Part shown: in pieces, positions 1 to 8,580 of the stretch
Layout: each line of letters starts with the position of its first letter
How positions within the stretch are numbered: position 1 is the stretch's first letter
From: Porphyromonadaceae bacterium UBA7332
Lineage (GTDB): Bacteria; Bacteroidota; Bacteroidia; Bacteroidales; UBA7332
Direction: 5' to 3'
Length of the DNA stretch: 64,000 nt
Assembly: GCA_002471225.1 (NCBI GenBank)
Contig: DKPO01000044.1
Location: 73,407-137,406 of the forward strand
The notes under the pieces: model-generated
Told to the model about the DNA's origin: nothing
Seen by the model: the letters and a program-made list of their open reading frames with translations, nothing else
Databases searched by the model: none
Position numbers and translations under genes: made by a program

Positions 1-1
1 A

Positions 2-844
2 AATATGGGTATGCCTGTAAACTCTACGGGTGATGACTTTGGAATATCCTATTACGGACCCGAAGAGAAAGGCTTCTTTAGTTCGGATCGGGGCAATTCC
101 AGAGGTTATGACAAACTTTATACGTTCGAATTACCCGAACTGAAATGTTTTTTTGAAGGAAATGTCAGGGGAGAACGTAAAGTCCCGCTGAAGGAAGCTC
201 GTATTCATATTGTCGGGGATAGCGGTTATTACGAAAAACAGCCTGTAAGGCAGGATGCAACTTATCAGTTCAAGATCAGACAAGGTGAGAAATATGCCGT
301 TCAGGCCTCTTGTCCGGGTTATCTGAGTGTGGCAGAGTATTTCACACCTCCCAAGCAGGATCAGGATTATGTTTATCGGAAGGAATTTGTACTGATGCCT
401 GTGGCTAAGACGATTCGTGTAGACAATATATTCTTTGATTTTAATCAGGCAACTCTGCGACCCGAATCCAAAGGAGCTTTGGATTATCTGATTATGATTC
501 TGAATGAGAATCCGAATATAACGATTGAGCTGTCTTCTCATACGGATATAATAGGCTCGGATACCTATAATATGGATTTGAGTAACCGGAGAGCAAAGAG
601 TGTGGTTGATTATCTGATTGATTCAGGGGTCGATAAGGAGCGTCTTACACCGAGGGGTTACGGTAAAACGGTTCCTGTCGTCGTTGATGATGATATGGCT
701 GATCTTTATCCATTCTTGCAATACGGAGATATTTTGTCGGAGGACTACATCAGACGATTGCCGGCAGATCAGGAAGAAATAGCAAGACAATTAAGCCGCA
801 GAACTGAATTTAAGGTTTTACGGACAGATTATAATTTATATTGA
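2..844 (+). CDS. OmpA-family outer-membrane protein with PD40-like repeat, C-terminal part (5' end outside window)
   Basis: The reading frame is open to the left edge, so only the C-terminal ~280 residues are visible. The first residues (GFFSSDRGNSRGYDKLY) look like the end of a WD40/PD40-type propeller blade. A carboxypeptidase-regulatory-like beta domain follows (about residues 45-125). The last ~135 residues are an OmpA-like peptidoglycan-binding domain: IFFDFNQATLRPES, then SSHTD, then NRRAKSVVDYL and RLTPRGYGK. This order matches the TPR-PD40-CarboxypepD_reg-OmpA proteins of Bacteroidetes such as PorE of the type IX secretion system. Identity as PorE is only a possibility, because several paralogues share the layout. 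The protein is expected to be a periplasmic or outer-membrane-associated anchor to peptidoglycan. The stop codon overlaps the ATG of a tiny repeat ORF. Confidence 0.85.
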   Translation, partial: NMGMPVNSTGDDFGISYYGPEEKGFFSSDRGNSRGYDKLYTFELPELKCFFEGNVRGERKVPLKEARIHIVGDSGYYEKQPVRQDATYQFKIRQGEKYAVQASCPGYLSVAEYFTPPKQDQDYVYRKEFVLMPVAKTIRVDNIFFDFNQATLRPESKGALDYLIMILNENPNITIELSSHTDIIGSDTYNMDLSNRRAKSVVDYLIDSGVDKERLTPRGYGKTVPVVVDDDMADLYPFLQYGDILSEDYIRRLPADQEEIARQLSRRTEFKVLRTDYNLY

Positions 845-984
845 TGTACAAAAAGCGTCTTTTTGGGGGAGATCTCCGGAAAGACGCTTTATCTTTTAAA
901 AGATACGGTATATCTTCAAAAAGAAACGGTGTATCTCTAAAAAGAAACGGCGTATCTTTTCAGAGATATACCGTTTCTTTTTAG
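844..984 (+). CDS. Candidate 46-residue cationic heptad-repeat peptide
   Basis: The ATG overlaps the stop of the preceding OmpA gene (TGATG), an arrangement compatible with translational coupling. The peptide starts MYKKRLFGGDLRKDA and continues as seven-residue units LSFKRYGI, SSKRNGV, SLKRNGV, SFQRYTV, SF, then stops. It has 12 Lys/Arg and 2 Asp. There is no signal peptide or known domain. A second ORF at 49090 carries the same heptad with silent codon changes, which argues for coding. Against coding: the first third lies in a terminator-like hairpin (852-890) and the rest in an inverted-repeat array that could act as DNA or RNA. Function is unknown and coding status is uncertain. Confidence 0.3.
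   Translation: MYKKRLFGGDLRKDALSFKRYGISSKRNGVSLKRNGVSFQRYTVSF
852..890 (+). terminator. Hairpin after OmpA gene
   Basis: A perfect 11-bp inverted repeat (AAAGCGTCTTT at 852-862 and AAAGACGCTTT at 880-890) is followed by ATCTTTT. It sits 8 bp after the OmpA stop codon and resembles a rho-independent terminator with a weak T tract. It also overlaps the start of the candidate repeat peptide. Confidence 0.55.
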
Positions 985-986
985 AG
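890..986. repeat. Four-unit 21-bp palindromic repeat array
   Basis: Units begin with TATCTTTT, TATCTTCA, TATCTCTA and TATCTTTT at 890, 911, 932 and 953, exactly 21 bp apart. Units one to three end in GATACGG or GAAACGG. The fourth turns over, so 935-957 and 964-986 form a 23-bp inverted repeat with two mismatches and a 6-nt loop. The idealised unit is a palindrome of the form AAAAGATAC-NNN-GTATCTTTT. The same unit recurs at 49097-49170. From 987 to the next gene at 1246 I see no further gene or clear signal. Confidence 0.85.
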
Positions 987-1245
987 TTATGCCTGTTGCA
1001 ACACCCTGGTTTCACAATTCAGAAACAGATAGTTATTTATGTAATGCTGATTTCGTCTTCTCAGATCTTCACTTTTGTTGTTAACAGGGTCTAAGCAAAA
1101 TATGACAAGATGAAAAAATGTCAGGTGAATAAATTAATGATTTCTGCAAACAAGTTTATCGGGTTGTTTGTTATCTAAGTGAAATAAAAAACAAAACACT
1201 GTTTTTATTCAACTGAAAAAATATAAACCTTAATAATAAAAAAAG

Positions 1246-1737
1246 ATGAAAAGTAAATTTTTAATGCTGTTTGCATGTGTCGCTTTATTAGGCGCTTCTG
1301 TAGCATGTACCAATACATCAAAAAAAGCTGTTGAAGATACGGCTAATGTTGGAGAAGATCTTGAAAATAAAGTAGGAGAGATTGTGGGACTGGATATGAC
1401 TGCTGAGACATTGGATTACTGTGGCGTGTACGAAGGGAATCTTCCACCGGTAGCAGAAGGTCCGTTAGTTAAAACAAAATTGCAGTTCAATCAGGATTAC
1501 ACATTTTCATTGACACAGGTATTTCCTAATCAAAAAGATTCTGTGATCACAAAAGACGGGAAATATTCAGTAGTTGAGGGAGTTATTAATGCGACTTATG
1601 CAGATGGTAATGTCGGTTATTTCAAAATCGGACAAGGTAATGTTCAGGTTTTATCAACTGACCAAAAAACGATCGAAGGTCCGAATGCAAAAGATTACTT
1701 CCTTACAAAAATCGAATCGTTGCCAAATCCGATGTAG
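1246..1737 (+). CDS. NlpE-like lipoprotein
   Basis: 163 residues. The N-terminus is a lipoprotein signal peptide with a lipobox ending at Cys21 (GASVAC), so the product should be anchored in the outer membrane or exposed at the surface. Residues ~58-155 (YCGVYEGNLP, then KLQFNQDYTFSLTQVF, then GKYSV) match the beta-rich N-terminal domain of NlpE. In Escherichia coli NlpE senses surface contact and copper. The CxxC that usually follows the LP in that domain is replaced here by PPVAEG, so metal binding through it is unlikely. It is a single-gene unit with a strong terminator downstream. Family membership is fairly likely and the function is unknown. Confidence 0.75.
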   Translation: MKSKFLMLFACVALLGASVACTNTSKKAVEDTANVGEDLENKVGEIVGLDMTAETLDYCGVYEGNLPPVAEGPLVKTKLQFNQDYTFSLTQVFPNQKDSVITKDGKYSVVEGVINATYADGNVGYFKIGQGNVQVLSTDQKTIEGPNAKDYFLTKIESLPNPM

Positions 1738-1790
1738 TTTGTATATTAAATAGATGTTTTTCTAATAGTTTTATTTTGCAAAATGCAATT

Positions 1791-1832
1791 AGTTTCGATC
1801 AACCCACGGTTGATCGAAACTTTTTTATTTTT
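1791..1832 (+). terminator. Rho-independent terminator
   Basis: A 14-bp perfect stem (1791-1804 with 1808-1821, loop CAC) is followed by TTTTTTATTTTT. It ends the NlpE-like lipoprotein gene. Confidence 0.92.
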
Positions 1833-1868
1833 AATTCACTGCAGGAGAGTTAACGTTCAGAAAATCTC

Positions 1869-1876
1869 TATATTTG
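1869..1876 (+). promoter_or_regulatory. Candidate -7 box
   Basis: TATATTTG fits the Bacteroidetes -7 consensus TAnnTTTG, 18 bp before the ATG of the DUF4105 gene and after the preceding terminator. No clear -33 TTTG is visible. Confidence 0.5.
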
Positions 1877-1894
1877 GCAAAAAAATTAGATTAA

Positions 1895-3100
1895 ATGCGA
1901 TTGAAAAAATGGATAGGAGGTTTTATCTGCCTCTTTATGTTTCTTACAAGTAATATATTAGCGGCACCTCAGTTATCTAATAATGCTCAGGTTAGTGTGT
2001 TGACTCAGGAGAAAGGTTCTGAGATTTATGCTTTATGGGGGCACACGGCTATTCGTATTAAAGACGATAGTCTGGGTATTGATCACATATTTAATTATGG
2101 CATATTTGACTTTTCCAGTCCTAATTTTGCCTGGCGTTTCGTCAATGGTGAAACAGACTATATTCTGGGAATCAATAATCTTAATGACGTATGGATGGAA
2201 GGCGTGATTCGTAATCTGGATCTGACAGAGCAAACTCTGAACCTGACAGCAGGTGAGAAGCAAAGACTCTGGGATAGCCTGATGGAGAACGCTCGTCCTG
2301 AGAACAGAACCTATCGCTATAGCTTTGCATTTGATAATTGTGCAACGCGACCTTTGTCCATGATCGAGAAAAGTTTAGATTATCCGTTGGTCTTTTCGGA
2401 TACAACGGCTACCGGCGGGACTCTCCGTTCTATAGTTCATGAGACGACAAGTGATTATCCCTGGCTGAAGTTAGGGATAAATACGGTTTTTGGCAGTCGC
2501 TTTGATCAGCCGGTAACATTCAGAGAACAGTTTTTTCATCCTTCCTATTTGAAAAAAGCATTAAACGAGGCCTACGTGACAGATTCTCTTACAGGTCAGA
2601 AACGTATGCTGGTAAGTAAGTCGGTTTTGCTTCTGCAACATGATGATACAGTCGAAAATGATGAAGCTTCTTATCCTGCACCGGGATGGTTTTTCTATCC
2701 GATCGGAGCATTGATACTGTTGCTTACATTATTCAGAGGTTTGCGAAAAGGTAAACTATGTGTAGGAGTTGATGTAGTATTGTACTTATTGTTTGGTATT
2801 GCAGGTTGTATTCTGTATTTTCTGGCGTTTGTATCTACACATCCGGGCATGTACCCGAACGGACTTCTTCTGGTCTTTGAACCTTTACAATTGATTTATG
2901 CTTTAGCACTGCTCGTAAGACCGTGGCGAAAAAAAGTGCTTCTGTTTAACTGGGTCAATGCGATTATGACCTTTGCTTTTATATTATCTGCACCGTTCGT
3001 TACGCAGATTTATCCGATAGAAATCTTGTTTTTAGGCATGGTTTCGCTGATTCGTTCGATAATGTGGATAAAAATCAGAAGATTTTGTTGTGAGAAGTAG
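1895..3100 (+). CDS. DUF4105 (Lnb-like N-terminal domain) membrane protein
   Basis: 401 residues. A signal peptide (to about Ala23) is followed by a periplasmic DUF4105 domain, residues ~30-220. Its conserved blocks are YALWGHTAIRI, NYGIFDFSSPNFAWRF, ILGINN and FAFDNCATRPLSMIE. The His in WGH and the Cys in DNCATRP are the most conserved positions of the family. From residue ~265 to the end there are about five predicted membrane segments (starting GWFFYPIGALILLL). This is the common Bacteroidetes architecture of extracytoplasmic domain plus membrane anchor. The family is named after the N-terminal periplasmic domain annotated in lacto-N-biosidase proteins, and I know of no demonstrated reaction for the Bacteroidetes members. 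It is probably transcribed from its own promoter. Confidence 0.8.
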   Translation: MRLKKWIGGFICLFMFLTSNILAAPQLSNNAQVSVLTQEKGSEIYALWGHTAIRIKDDSLGIDHIFNYGIFDFSSPNFAWRFVNGETDYILGINNLNDVWMEGVIRNLDLTEQTLNLTAGEKQRLWDSLMENARPENRTYRYSFAFDNCATRPLSMIEKSLDYPLVFSDTTATGGTLRSIVHETTSDYPWLKLGINTVFGSRFDQPVTFREQFFHPSYLKKALNEAYVTDSLTGQKRMLVSKSVLLLQHDDTVENDEASYPAPGWFFYPIGALILLLTLFRGLRKGKLCVGVDVVLYLLFGIAGCILYFLAFVSTHPGMYPNGLLLVFEPLQLIYALALLVRPWRKKVLLFNWVNAIMTFAFILSAPFVTQIYPIEILFLGMVSLIRSIMWIKIRRFCCEK

Positions 3101-3159
3101 AGATTAGCACGATATTTGTAGAATAATTTTGAAATAAAGAATTAAAACAAGAATAAATT

Positions 3160-4749
3160 ATGCGCAGATTTGTCGCATCCATAGTAACCATTCTCTCGGC
3201 TGTTCAACTTGTTGCTCAGCAATTGCCGGAGAAACCGAAATTGGTTGTAACGATTACGGTCGATCAGCTACGTTCGGATCTTTTGCATTTGTTTTATGAA
3301 GCATTCGGTGAGACAGGATTCAAGCGATTGATGAAAGAGGGAACCATCTGTTTTGATTTAGATTACGATTATCCGAATGTGGATAAAGCCAATTCGGTAG
3401 CAACGTTGTTTACCGGAACGACTCCTAATTATCACGGAATTGTTTCGAATCAGATTTACTCAAAACAGTTGAACAAACCTCGCCCGATTCTGGAAGACAA
3501 AGAGTTTATGGGGAACTATTCGCAAGAGAGTGTTTCGCCAAGAGCTTTGCTGACTTCGACGATCGGCGATGAATTAAAGACAGCGACAGAGAATCTTTCG
3601 GACGTTTATGCTATTGCACCAACCTACGAACAGGCTATCTTATCTGCCGGACATGCAGCCAATGCCGCATTTTGGATTGATGACGTGACGGGACGCTGGG
3701 CAACATCGACCTATTATAAGGATGCGCCTTCCTTCTTTGAGAAGTATAACGCGACATTTCCTTTGAATAATAAGATCGAAACTGTTGACTGGACGCCTTT
3801 AAATGCTCCGTCATTCTATCGTTTTATTCCGTTCCAATCCAGAGATTTTACTTTTAAGTATTCGTTTCCGAAAAACAAGCTGGATAACGTAAAACAGTAT
3901 AAGAACAGTGGCCTTGTAAATGAGGAGATCACACAGTTTGTTTCTGTTTTGCTGAAAAATTCGACAATCGGAAAACGTAATTATCCGGATATGGTGAACG
4001 TTACCTACTTCGCTGGAAGTTTTAACGATAAAAGTTTGACGGATAACTCGATGGAGGTTCAGGATACTTATTTGCGTTTAGATAAGGAAATCGGAAATCT
4101 GATCTCGATTATTGAGCAGAAAGTAGGATTGAAGAACGCACTGATCGTATTGACTTCGACGGGATATTTTAATGCAGATCGCTATACTCCGGAACGAATG
4201 CGCGTTCCTTCGGGTGAATTCTATCCGAATCGTTGTACGTCACTTCTTAATATGTATCTGATGGCTGTTTATGGTCACGGACAGTGGGTGAGTGCGTATC
4301 ACGATGAACAGATCTTCCTGAACAGAAAACTGATTGAAGAAAAACAGATCGATCTGAAAGAAATTCAAACGAAATCAGCTGAATTTCTTGTGCAGATGAC
4401 CGGTGTTCAGGATGTAATCTGCGGACATACACTGTTACACGGAGCATCGAGTAACGAGAACCGTATTGCACGCAATGGGTATCATCGTAAACTGTCGGGA
4501 GACTTGTTGGTTGAGATTCAACCGGGGTGGACCGTAGATTATGAATCGCCGCAAATTAAGAACAAACAAATAAGTAAAGCCGCTGTAATGTCTCCTCTCT
4601 TTATGATGGGGGCAAACATCGTTCCTAAGAAACTTGAACAACCGGTACGTGCTACGCAAATCGCACCGACCATTTGTTCGTTTTTGCGAATCAGAGCTCC
4701 GAATGCCTGTTCGGATAAACCAATCTCGGAAATACTTTATAACAAGTGA
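3160..4749 (+). CDS. Alkaline-phosphatase-superfamily (PafA-like) protein lacking the active site
   Basis: 529 residues with a signal peptide (cleavage near Ala19). The whole-length pattern follows the secreted phosphatase PafA: KLVVTITVDQLRSDLL near the N-terminus, then TPNYHGIVSN, AGHAANAAFWIDDVTGRW, EVQDTYLRLD, and a C-terminal PLFMMGANI / IAPTICSFLRI. Only the first metal-binding Asp (D35 in VDQ) is kept. The Thr nucleophile region reads PNVDKANSVATLFTG. The usual ADHG metal motif reads TSTG (residues 332-335). The D-x3-H block before EVQDTYLRLD and the final His block are also gone. It is therefore probably a periplasmic pseudophosphatase with a structural or binding role. It lies 93 bp upstream of secA on the same strand. 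Confidence 0.8.
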   Translation: MRRFVASIVTILSAVQLVAQQLPEKPKLVVTITVDQLRSDLLHLFYEAFGETGFKRLMKEGTICFDLDYDYPNVDKANSVATLFTGTTPNYHGIVSNQIYSKQLNKPRPILEDKEFMGNYSQESVSPRALLTSTIGDELKTATENLSDVYAIAPTYEQAILSAGHAANAAFWIDDVTGRWATSTYYKDAPSFFEKYNATFPLNNKIETVDWTPLNAPSFYRFIPFQSRDFTFKYSFPKNKLDNVKQYKNSGLVNEEITQFVSVLLKNSTIGKRNYPDMVNVTYFAGSFNDKSLTDNSMEVQDTYLRLDKEIGNLISIIEQKVGLKNALIVLTSTGYFNADRYTPERMRVPSGEFYPNRCTSLLNMYLMAVYGHGQWVSAYHDEQIFLNRKLIEEKQIDLKEIQTKSAEFLVQMTGVQDVICGHTLLHGASSNENRIARNGYHRKLSGDLLVEIQPGWTVDYESPQIKNKQISKAAVMSPLFMMGANIVPKKLEQPVRATQIAPTICSFLRIRAPNACSDKPISEILYNK

Positions 4750-4792
4750 TTGTGCCGGGAAAGATAAAACAAGATTAATTTGAAAATTTTGT

Positions 4793-4800
4793 TATATTTG
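4793..4800 (+). promoter_or_regulatory. Candidate secA -7 box
   Basis: TATATTTG followed by CA is a consensus Bacteroidetes -7 box, 42 bp before the secA ATG. The nearest TTTG (4779-4782) is too close to be a normal -33 element. Confidence 0.6.
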
Positions 4801-4842
4801 CAAAATAACTCTTAGAACGAAAAATAGATAATAAATATACGT

Positions 4843-7800
4843 ATGGGATTTGTAGAAATTTTAAGTAAACTGTTTGGAACAAAGTCGCAACGCGATTTAA
4901 AGGAGATTAATCCATACATCGATAAAATTAAAGCTGCTTACGGCGAGATTGAACAATTAGATAACGATGGTATCCGCCAACGTATCGAAGATATAAAAGA
5001 GCGCATCCAACTTTATGTTGTGGATGAGAAAAAACAAATCGAAGATCTGAAAAAATCTGTAGAAGATCTTGATTTGGATGAGCGTGAGAAAGTGTGGGAA
5101 GAGATTGATAAAATCGAGAAACGCATTACAGAGAAATACGAAGAAGTTCTTGAACAAGTACTTCCTGAGGTATTCTCAATCGTAAAAGATACAGCTCGTC
5201 GTTTTGCTGAAAACGATCAGATTGAGGTAGTAGCTACTGACTTCGACCGCGAATTGGCAACGAAACACGATTTCGTGACAATCGAAGGGGATAAAGCAAT
5301 TTACAAAATGAACTGGACTGCGGGTGGTAATGTAATCCGTTGGGATATGGTTCACTACGATTGCCAGTTGTTCGGAGGGGTAGTTCTTCATAAAGGTAAA
5401 ATTGCAGAGATGGCAACAGGGGAAGGTAAAACGTTGGTAGCAACGCTTCCGGTTTTCCTTAATGCATTAACCCGCAGAGGTGTTCACGTAGTAACGGTGA
5501 ATGACTACTTATCAAAACGTGACTCGGAGTGGATGGGTCCTTTATATATGTTCCATGGTTTAAGCGTGGATTGTATTGACAGACATCAGCCAAACTCAGA
5601 TGCACGTCGTAAAGCTTACGAGGCAGATATCACATTCGGTACAAACAATGAATTTGGTTTTGACTACCTTCGTGATAACATGGCAATGAATCCGACAGAT
5701 CTTGTACAACGTAAACACAACTTTGCGATTGTCGATGAGGTTGACTCGGTTTTAATTGATGATGCCCGTACTCCTTTGATTATCTCAGGTCCTGTACCAC
5801 GTGGTGAAGAGCAAATGTTTGAGATGTTCTGTCCTCGTGTAGAGAAACTGGTAGCACAACAAAAAGCTTTCTGTACAAAATTATTGGCAGAAGCGAAACA
5901 AAAAATAGCTTCTTCTGATGCGAAAGAACGCGAAGAAGGTGCAATCTTATTGTTCCGTTCATTCAAAGGTTTCCCTAAGAATAAGCCATTGATCAAGTTC
6001 CTTAGTGAGCAAGGTGTGAAAGCAGCTATGTTGAAAACTGAGGAGACTTATATTGCAGAAAACAATCGTCGTATGCACGAAATCACAGATGATCTGTTGT
6101 TCGTGATCGATGAGAAACATAACAGCATCGAGTTAACTGATAAGGGTATCGATATTCTTACTGGTAATTCGGATGACCCTAAATTCTTCGTACTTCCTGA
6201 TATTTCAGCATTACTTTCAGAATTGGAAGGTCGCACAGATATCACGGATGAAGAGCGTCAGTCTTTGAAAGATGAACTTATGGAAAACTACTCGGTTAAG
6301 AGTGAGCGTGTACATACCGTAAATCAATTATTGAAAGCTTACGCATTGTTCGAAAAAGATATCGAATATGTCGTAATGGACAACAAAGTGAAAATCGTTG
6401 ATGAGCAAACAGGTCGTATCATGGAAGGTCGTCGTTATTCAGACGGACTACACCAGGCGATTGAAGCAAAAGAGCGTGTAACGGTTGAGGCTGCAACACA
6501 AACTTTCGCTACGATTACACTTCAGAACTACTTCCGTATGTACAATAAGCTTGCAGGTATGACCGGTACGGCTGAAACAGAAGCAGGAGAGTTTTGGGAT
6601 ATCTATAAGTTAGACGTTGTTACGATCCCGACTAACCGTCCGATCGCTCGTAAAGACTTAAATGACCGCGTTTATAAAACAAAACGTGAAAAATATAATG
6701 CCGTAATTTTAGAGATCGAAAAATTAGTAGGTGAAGGAAGACCGGTATTGGTTGGTACAACATCTGTAGAAATCTCTGAGTTATTGAGCAAAGCGTTGAC
6801 AATGCGCAAAATCAAACATAACGTATTGAATGCGAAATTGCACCAACGTGAAGCAGAAATCGTTCAGAATGCAGGGCAGCCGGGTACAGTAACGATTGCA
6901 ACGAATATGGCTGGTCGTGGTACCGACATTAAACTTACTGCAGAAGTAAAAGCAGCAGGAGGTTTGGCTATTATCGGTACTGAGCGCCATGACTCTCGTC
7001 GTGTAGACCGTCAGTTACGTGGTCGTGCAGGACGTCAGGGTGATCCGGGATCTTCTGTTTTCTATGTATCGCTTGAAGATGATTTGATGCGTTTGTTCAG
7101 CTCTGAAAGAATCGTGAAAGTTATGGACTCTTTAGGATTCGAAGAAGGAGAAATGATCGAACACAATATGATCTCTAAATCTATCGAGCGTGCACAAAGA
7201 AAAGTTGAAGAAAACAACTTCGGTATCCGTAAACGTTTGTTGGAATACGATGACGTTATGAATGCTCAGCGTACGGTTATTTACTCAAAACGTCGTCACG
7301 CATTAATGGGTGAACGTATCGGTCTGGATATTGTAAACATGATGTATGATGCGGTTGATACAATCGTTTCTGAAAATGTTGAATTGGCAGACTACGAAGG
7401 ATTGAAGATGGAAATGTTCCGTGTATTTGCAGTAGAAACTCCATTTACAGTAGAGGAAATGAAGTCTAAAAAACTTGATACGCTTATCGACGAAATGTTT
7501 GACCTGGTGATGAAAGCATTCAAACGTCGTACAGAACGTATGTCTGATGTAGCTGATCCGGTAATTCAACAAGTGTACGAGAATCAGGGTGAGATGTACG
7601 AAAATATTTTGATTCCTGTAACGGATGATAAACGTATGTACAATGTTTCCTGTAACTTGAAAGAAGCTGCTGAATCACATTCTAAATCGGTAGTGAAAGC
7701 ATTCCAGAAATCGATCCTTCTTCATATGTTGGATGAATCATGGAAAGAGCACTTAAGAGAAATGGATGATTTACGTCAGTCTGTACAGAATGCAAGCTAC

Positions 7801-8118
7801 GAACAAAAAGATCCGTTATTGATTTACAAACACGAATCATACGGTTTGTTCCGCAAAATGGTTGATTCAATGAATCGTAAGACAACTTCTGTATTAATGC
7901 GCGGGCATATCCCGGTACGTGAGCCTCAGGAAGTAAAAGAAGCTGCTCCGGAGAAACAACAGGATATGAGCAAGTATAAAACAGAGCATGCAGGATCTGA
8001 TGTTCATGATGAACCAAGAAAGCAAGAGCCGGTTCGTGCTGAACATAAAGTAGGACGCAATGATCTATGTCCTTGTGGTAGTGGATTGAAATATAAAAAC
8101 TGTCACGGTAGAGGTTAA
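4843..8118 (+). CDS. secA: Preprotein translocase ATPase SecA
   Basis: 1091 residues, the length usual for Bacteroidetes SecA, which carries an extra insertion (about residues 330-420) compared with the ~900-residue proteobacterial form. Visible motifs are Walker A GEGKT (~193), DEVDSVLIDDARTPLIISG, GMTGTAETEAGEFW, NMAGRGTDIKL, and RQLRGRAGRQGDPGSS (arginine fingers). The C-terminal zinc/SecB-binding motif GRNDLCPCGSGLKYKNCHG is also present. SecA drives post-translational export through SecYEG, so it supplies every secreted, lipoprotein and outer-membrane protein encoded nearby. It has its own promoter and terminator. Confidence 0.99.
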   Translation: MGFVEILSKLFGTKSQRDLKEINPYIDKIKAAYGEIEQLDNDGIRQRIEDIKERIQLYVVDEKKQIEDLKKSVEDLDLDEREKVWEEIDKIEKRITEKYEEVLEQVLPEVFSIVKDTARRFAENDQIEVVATDFDRELATKHDFVTIEGDKAIYKMNWTAGGNVIRWDMVHYDCQLFGGVVLHKGKIAEMATGEGKTLVATLPVFLNALTRRGVHVVTVNDYLSKRDSEWMGPLYMFHGLSVDCIDRHQPNSDARRKAYEADITFGTNNEFGFDYLRDNMAMNPTDLVQRKHNFAIVDEVDSVLIDDARTPLIISGPVPRGEEQMFEMFCPRVEKLVAQQKAFCTKLLAEAKQKIASSDAKEREEGAILLFRSFKGFPKNKPLIKFLSEQGVKAAMLKTEETYIAENNRRMHEITDDLLFVIDEKHNSIELTDKGIDILTGNSDDPKFFVLPDISALLSELEGRTDITDEERQSLKDELMENYSVKSERVHTVNQLLKAYALFEKDIEYVVMDNKVKIVDEQTGRIMEGRRYSDGLHQAIEAKERVTVEAATQTFATITLQNYFRMYNKLAGMTGTAETEAGEFWDIYKLDVVTIPTNRPIARKDLNDRVYKTKREKYNAVILEIEKLVGEGRPVLVGTTSVEISELLSKALTMRKIKHNVLNAKLHQREAEIVQNAGQPGTVTIATNMAGRGTDIKLTAEVKAAGGLAIIGTERHDSRRVDRQLRGRAGRQGDPGSSVFYVSLEDDLMRLFSSERIVKVMDSLGFEEGEMIEHNMISKSIERAQRKVEENNFGIRKRLLEYDDVMNAQRTVIYSKRRHALMGERIGLDIVNMMYDAVDTIVSENVELADYEGLKMEMFRVFAVETPFTVEEMKSKKLDTLIDEMFDLVMKAFKRRTERMSDVADPVIQQVYENQGEMYENILIPVTDDKRMYNVSCNLKEAAESHSKSVVKAFQKSILLHMLDESWKEHLREMDDLRQSVQNASYEQKDPLLIYKHESYGLFRKMVDSMNRKTTSVLMRGHIPVREPQEVKEAAPEKQQDMSKYKTEHAGSDVHDEPRKQEPVRAEHKVGRNDLCPCGSGLKYKNCHGRG

Positions 8119-8130
8119 TAAATAGTATAA

Positions 8131-8173
8131 AAGAGCAAAAGAGAGCAATTTAGCTTCTTTTGCTCTTTTTTCT
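8131..8173 (+). terminator. secA terminator
   Basis: AAGAGCAAAAGA pairs with TCTTTTGCTCTT around an inner AGC/GCT, and a run of T follows. It lies 12 bp after the secA stop. Confidence 0.85.
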
Positions 8174-8204
8174 TTTGTCATTAATAGAAAAATAGATACA
8201 TTTG
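8174..8204 (+). promoter_or_regulatory. Consensus promoter of rpmE2
   Basis: A -33 TTTG (8174-8177) is separated by exactly 19 bp from a -7 TACATTTG (8197-8204). Both elements match the Bacteroidetes primary-sigma consensus. Transcription should start near 8210, giving a leader of about 50 nt. Confidence 0.85.
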
Positions 8205-8257
8205 CAAGCCATTTATCACTCGACCGAGAAATTATAATTTTAAAAGTAAAGTCAGAT

Positions 8258-8521
8258 ATGAAAAAAGAACTTCATCCGGCGAATTATCGTCCAGTTGCAT
8301 TCAAAGATATGTCAAACGGAGATGTATTTATCTCTCGTTCTACAGCTAACACTCGTGAGACTATCGAAATTGATGGCGTTGAGTACCCATTGGTTAAATT
8401 GGATATCTCTAACACTTCTCACCCATTCTACACAGGTAAACAAACTTTAGTAGATACAGCGGGTCGTGTGGACAAGTTCATGAACCGTTACTCAAAACAC
8501 ATGCAAAACAGACAAAAATAA
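8258..8521 (+). CDS. rpmE2: 50S ribosomal protein L31 type B
   Basis: 87 residues beginning MKKELHPANYRPVAFKDMSNG and containing YPLVKLDISNTSHPFYTGKQ and the VDKFMNRY tail, all typical of L31. It has no cysteines, so it is the zinc-independent type B form that needs no CxxC zinc ribbon. It is part of the large ribosomal subunit at the inter-subunit bridge. It is a single-gene unit between a consensus promoter and a strong terminator. The zinc-dependent paralogue is not in the window. Confidence 0.97.
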   Translation: MKKELHPANYRPVAFKDMSNGDVFISRSTANTRETIEIDGVEYPLVKLDISNTSHPFYTGKQTLVDTAGRVDKFMNRYSKHMQNRQK

Positions 8522-8542
8522 TTTGTTCTTGGTCAAAAATAC

Positions 8543-8573
8543 AGAGGGGATACATTTCGTATGTATCCCCTCT
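8543..8573. terminator. Bidirectional terminator between rpmE2 and gpmA
   Basis: A 13-bp perfect stem (AGAGGGGATACAT / ATGTATCCCCTCT, 5-nt loop) lies between two convergent genes. It is flanked by TTATTGTTTT on one side and an A-rich stretch on the other. Confidence 0.85.
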
Positions 8574-8580
8574 TATTGTT

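Noticed and set aside
890..986. Possible CRISPR array
   Set aside because: Units are only 21 bp including any spacer, there are no unique spacers between repeats, and there are no cas genes. The same holds for the arrays at 11411, 49097 and 49190.
5664..5996. 110-codon minus-strand frame inside secA
   Set aside because: It is fully contained in the secA coding sequence on the other strand and shows no domain or signal. The same applies to the other antisense frames in porU, maeB, alaS and the fimbrial genes.
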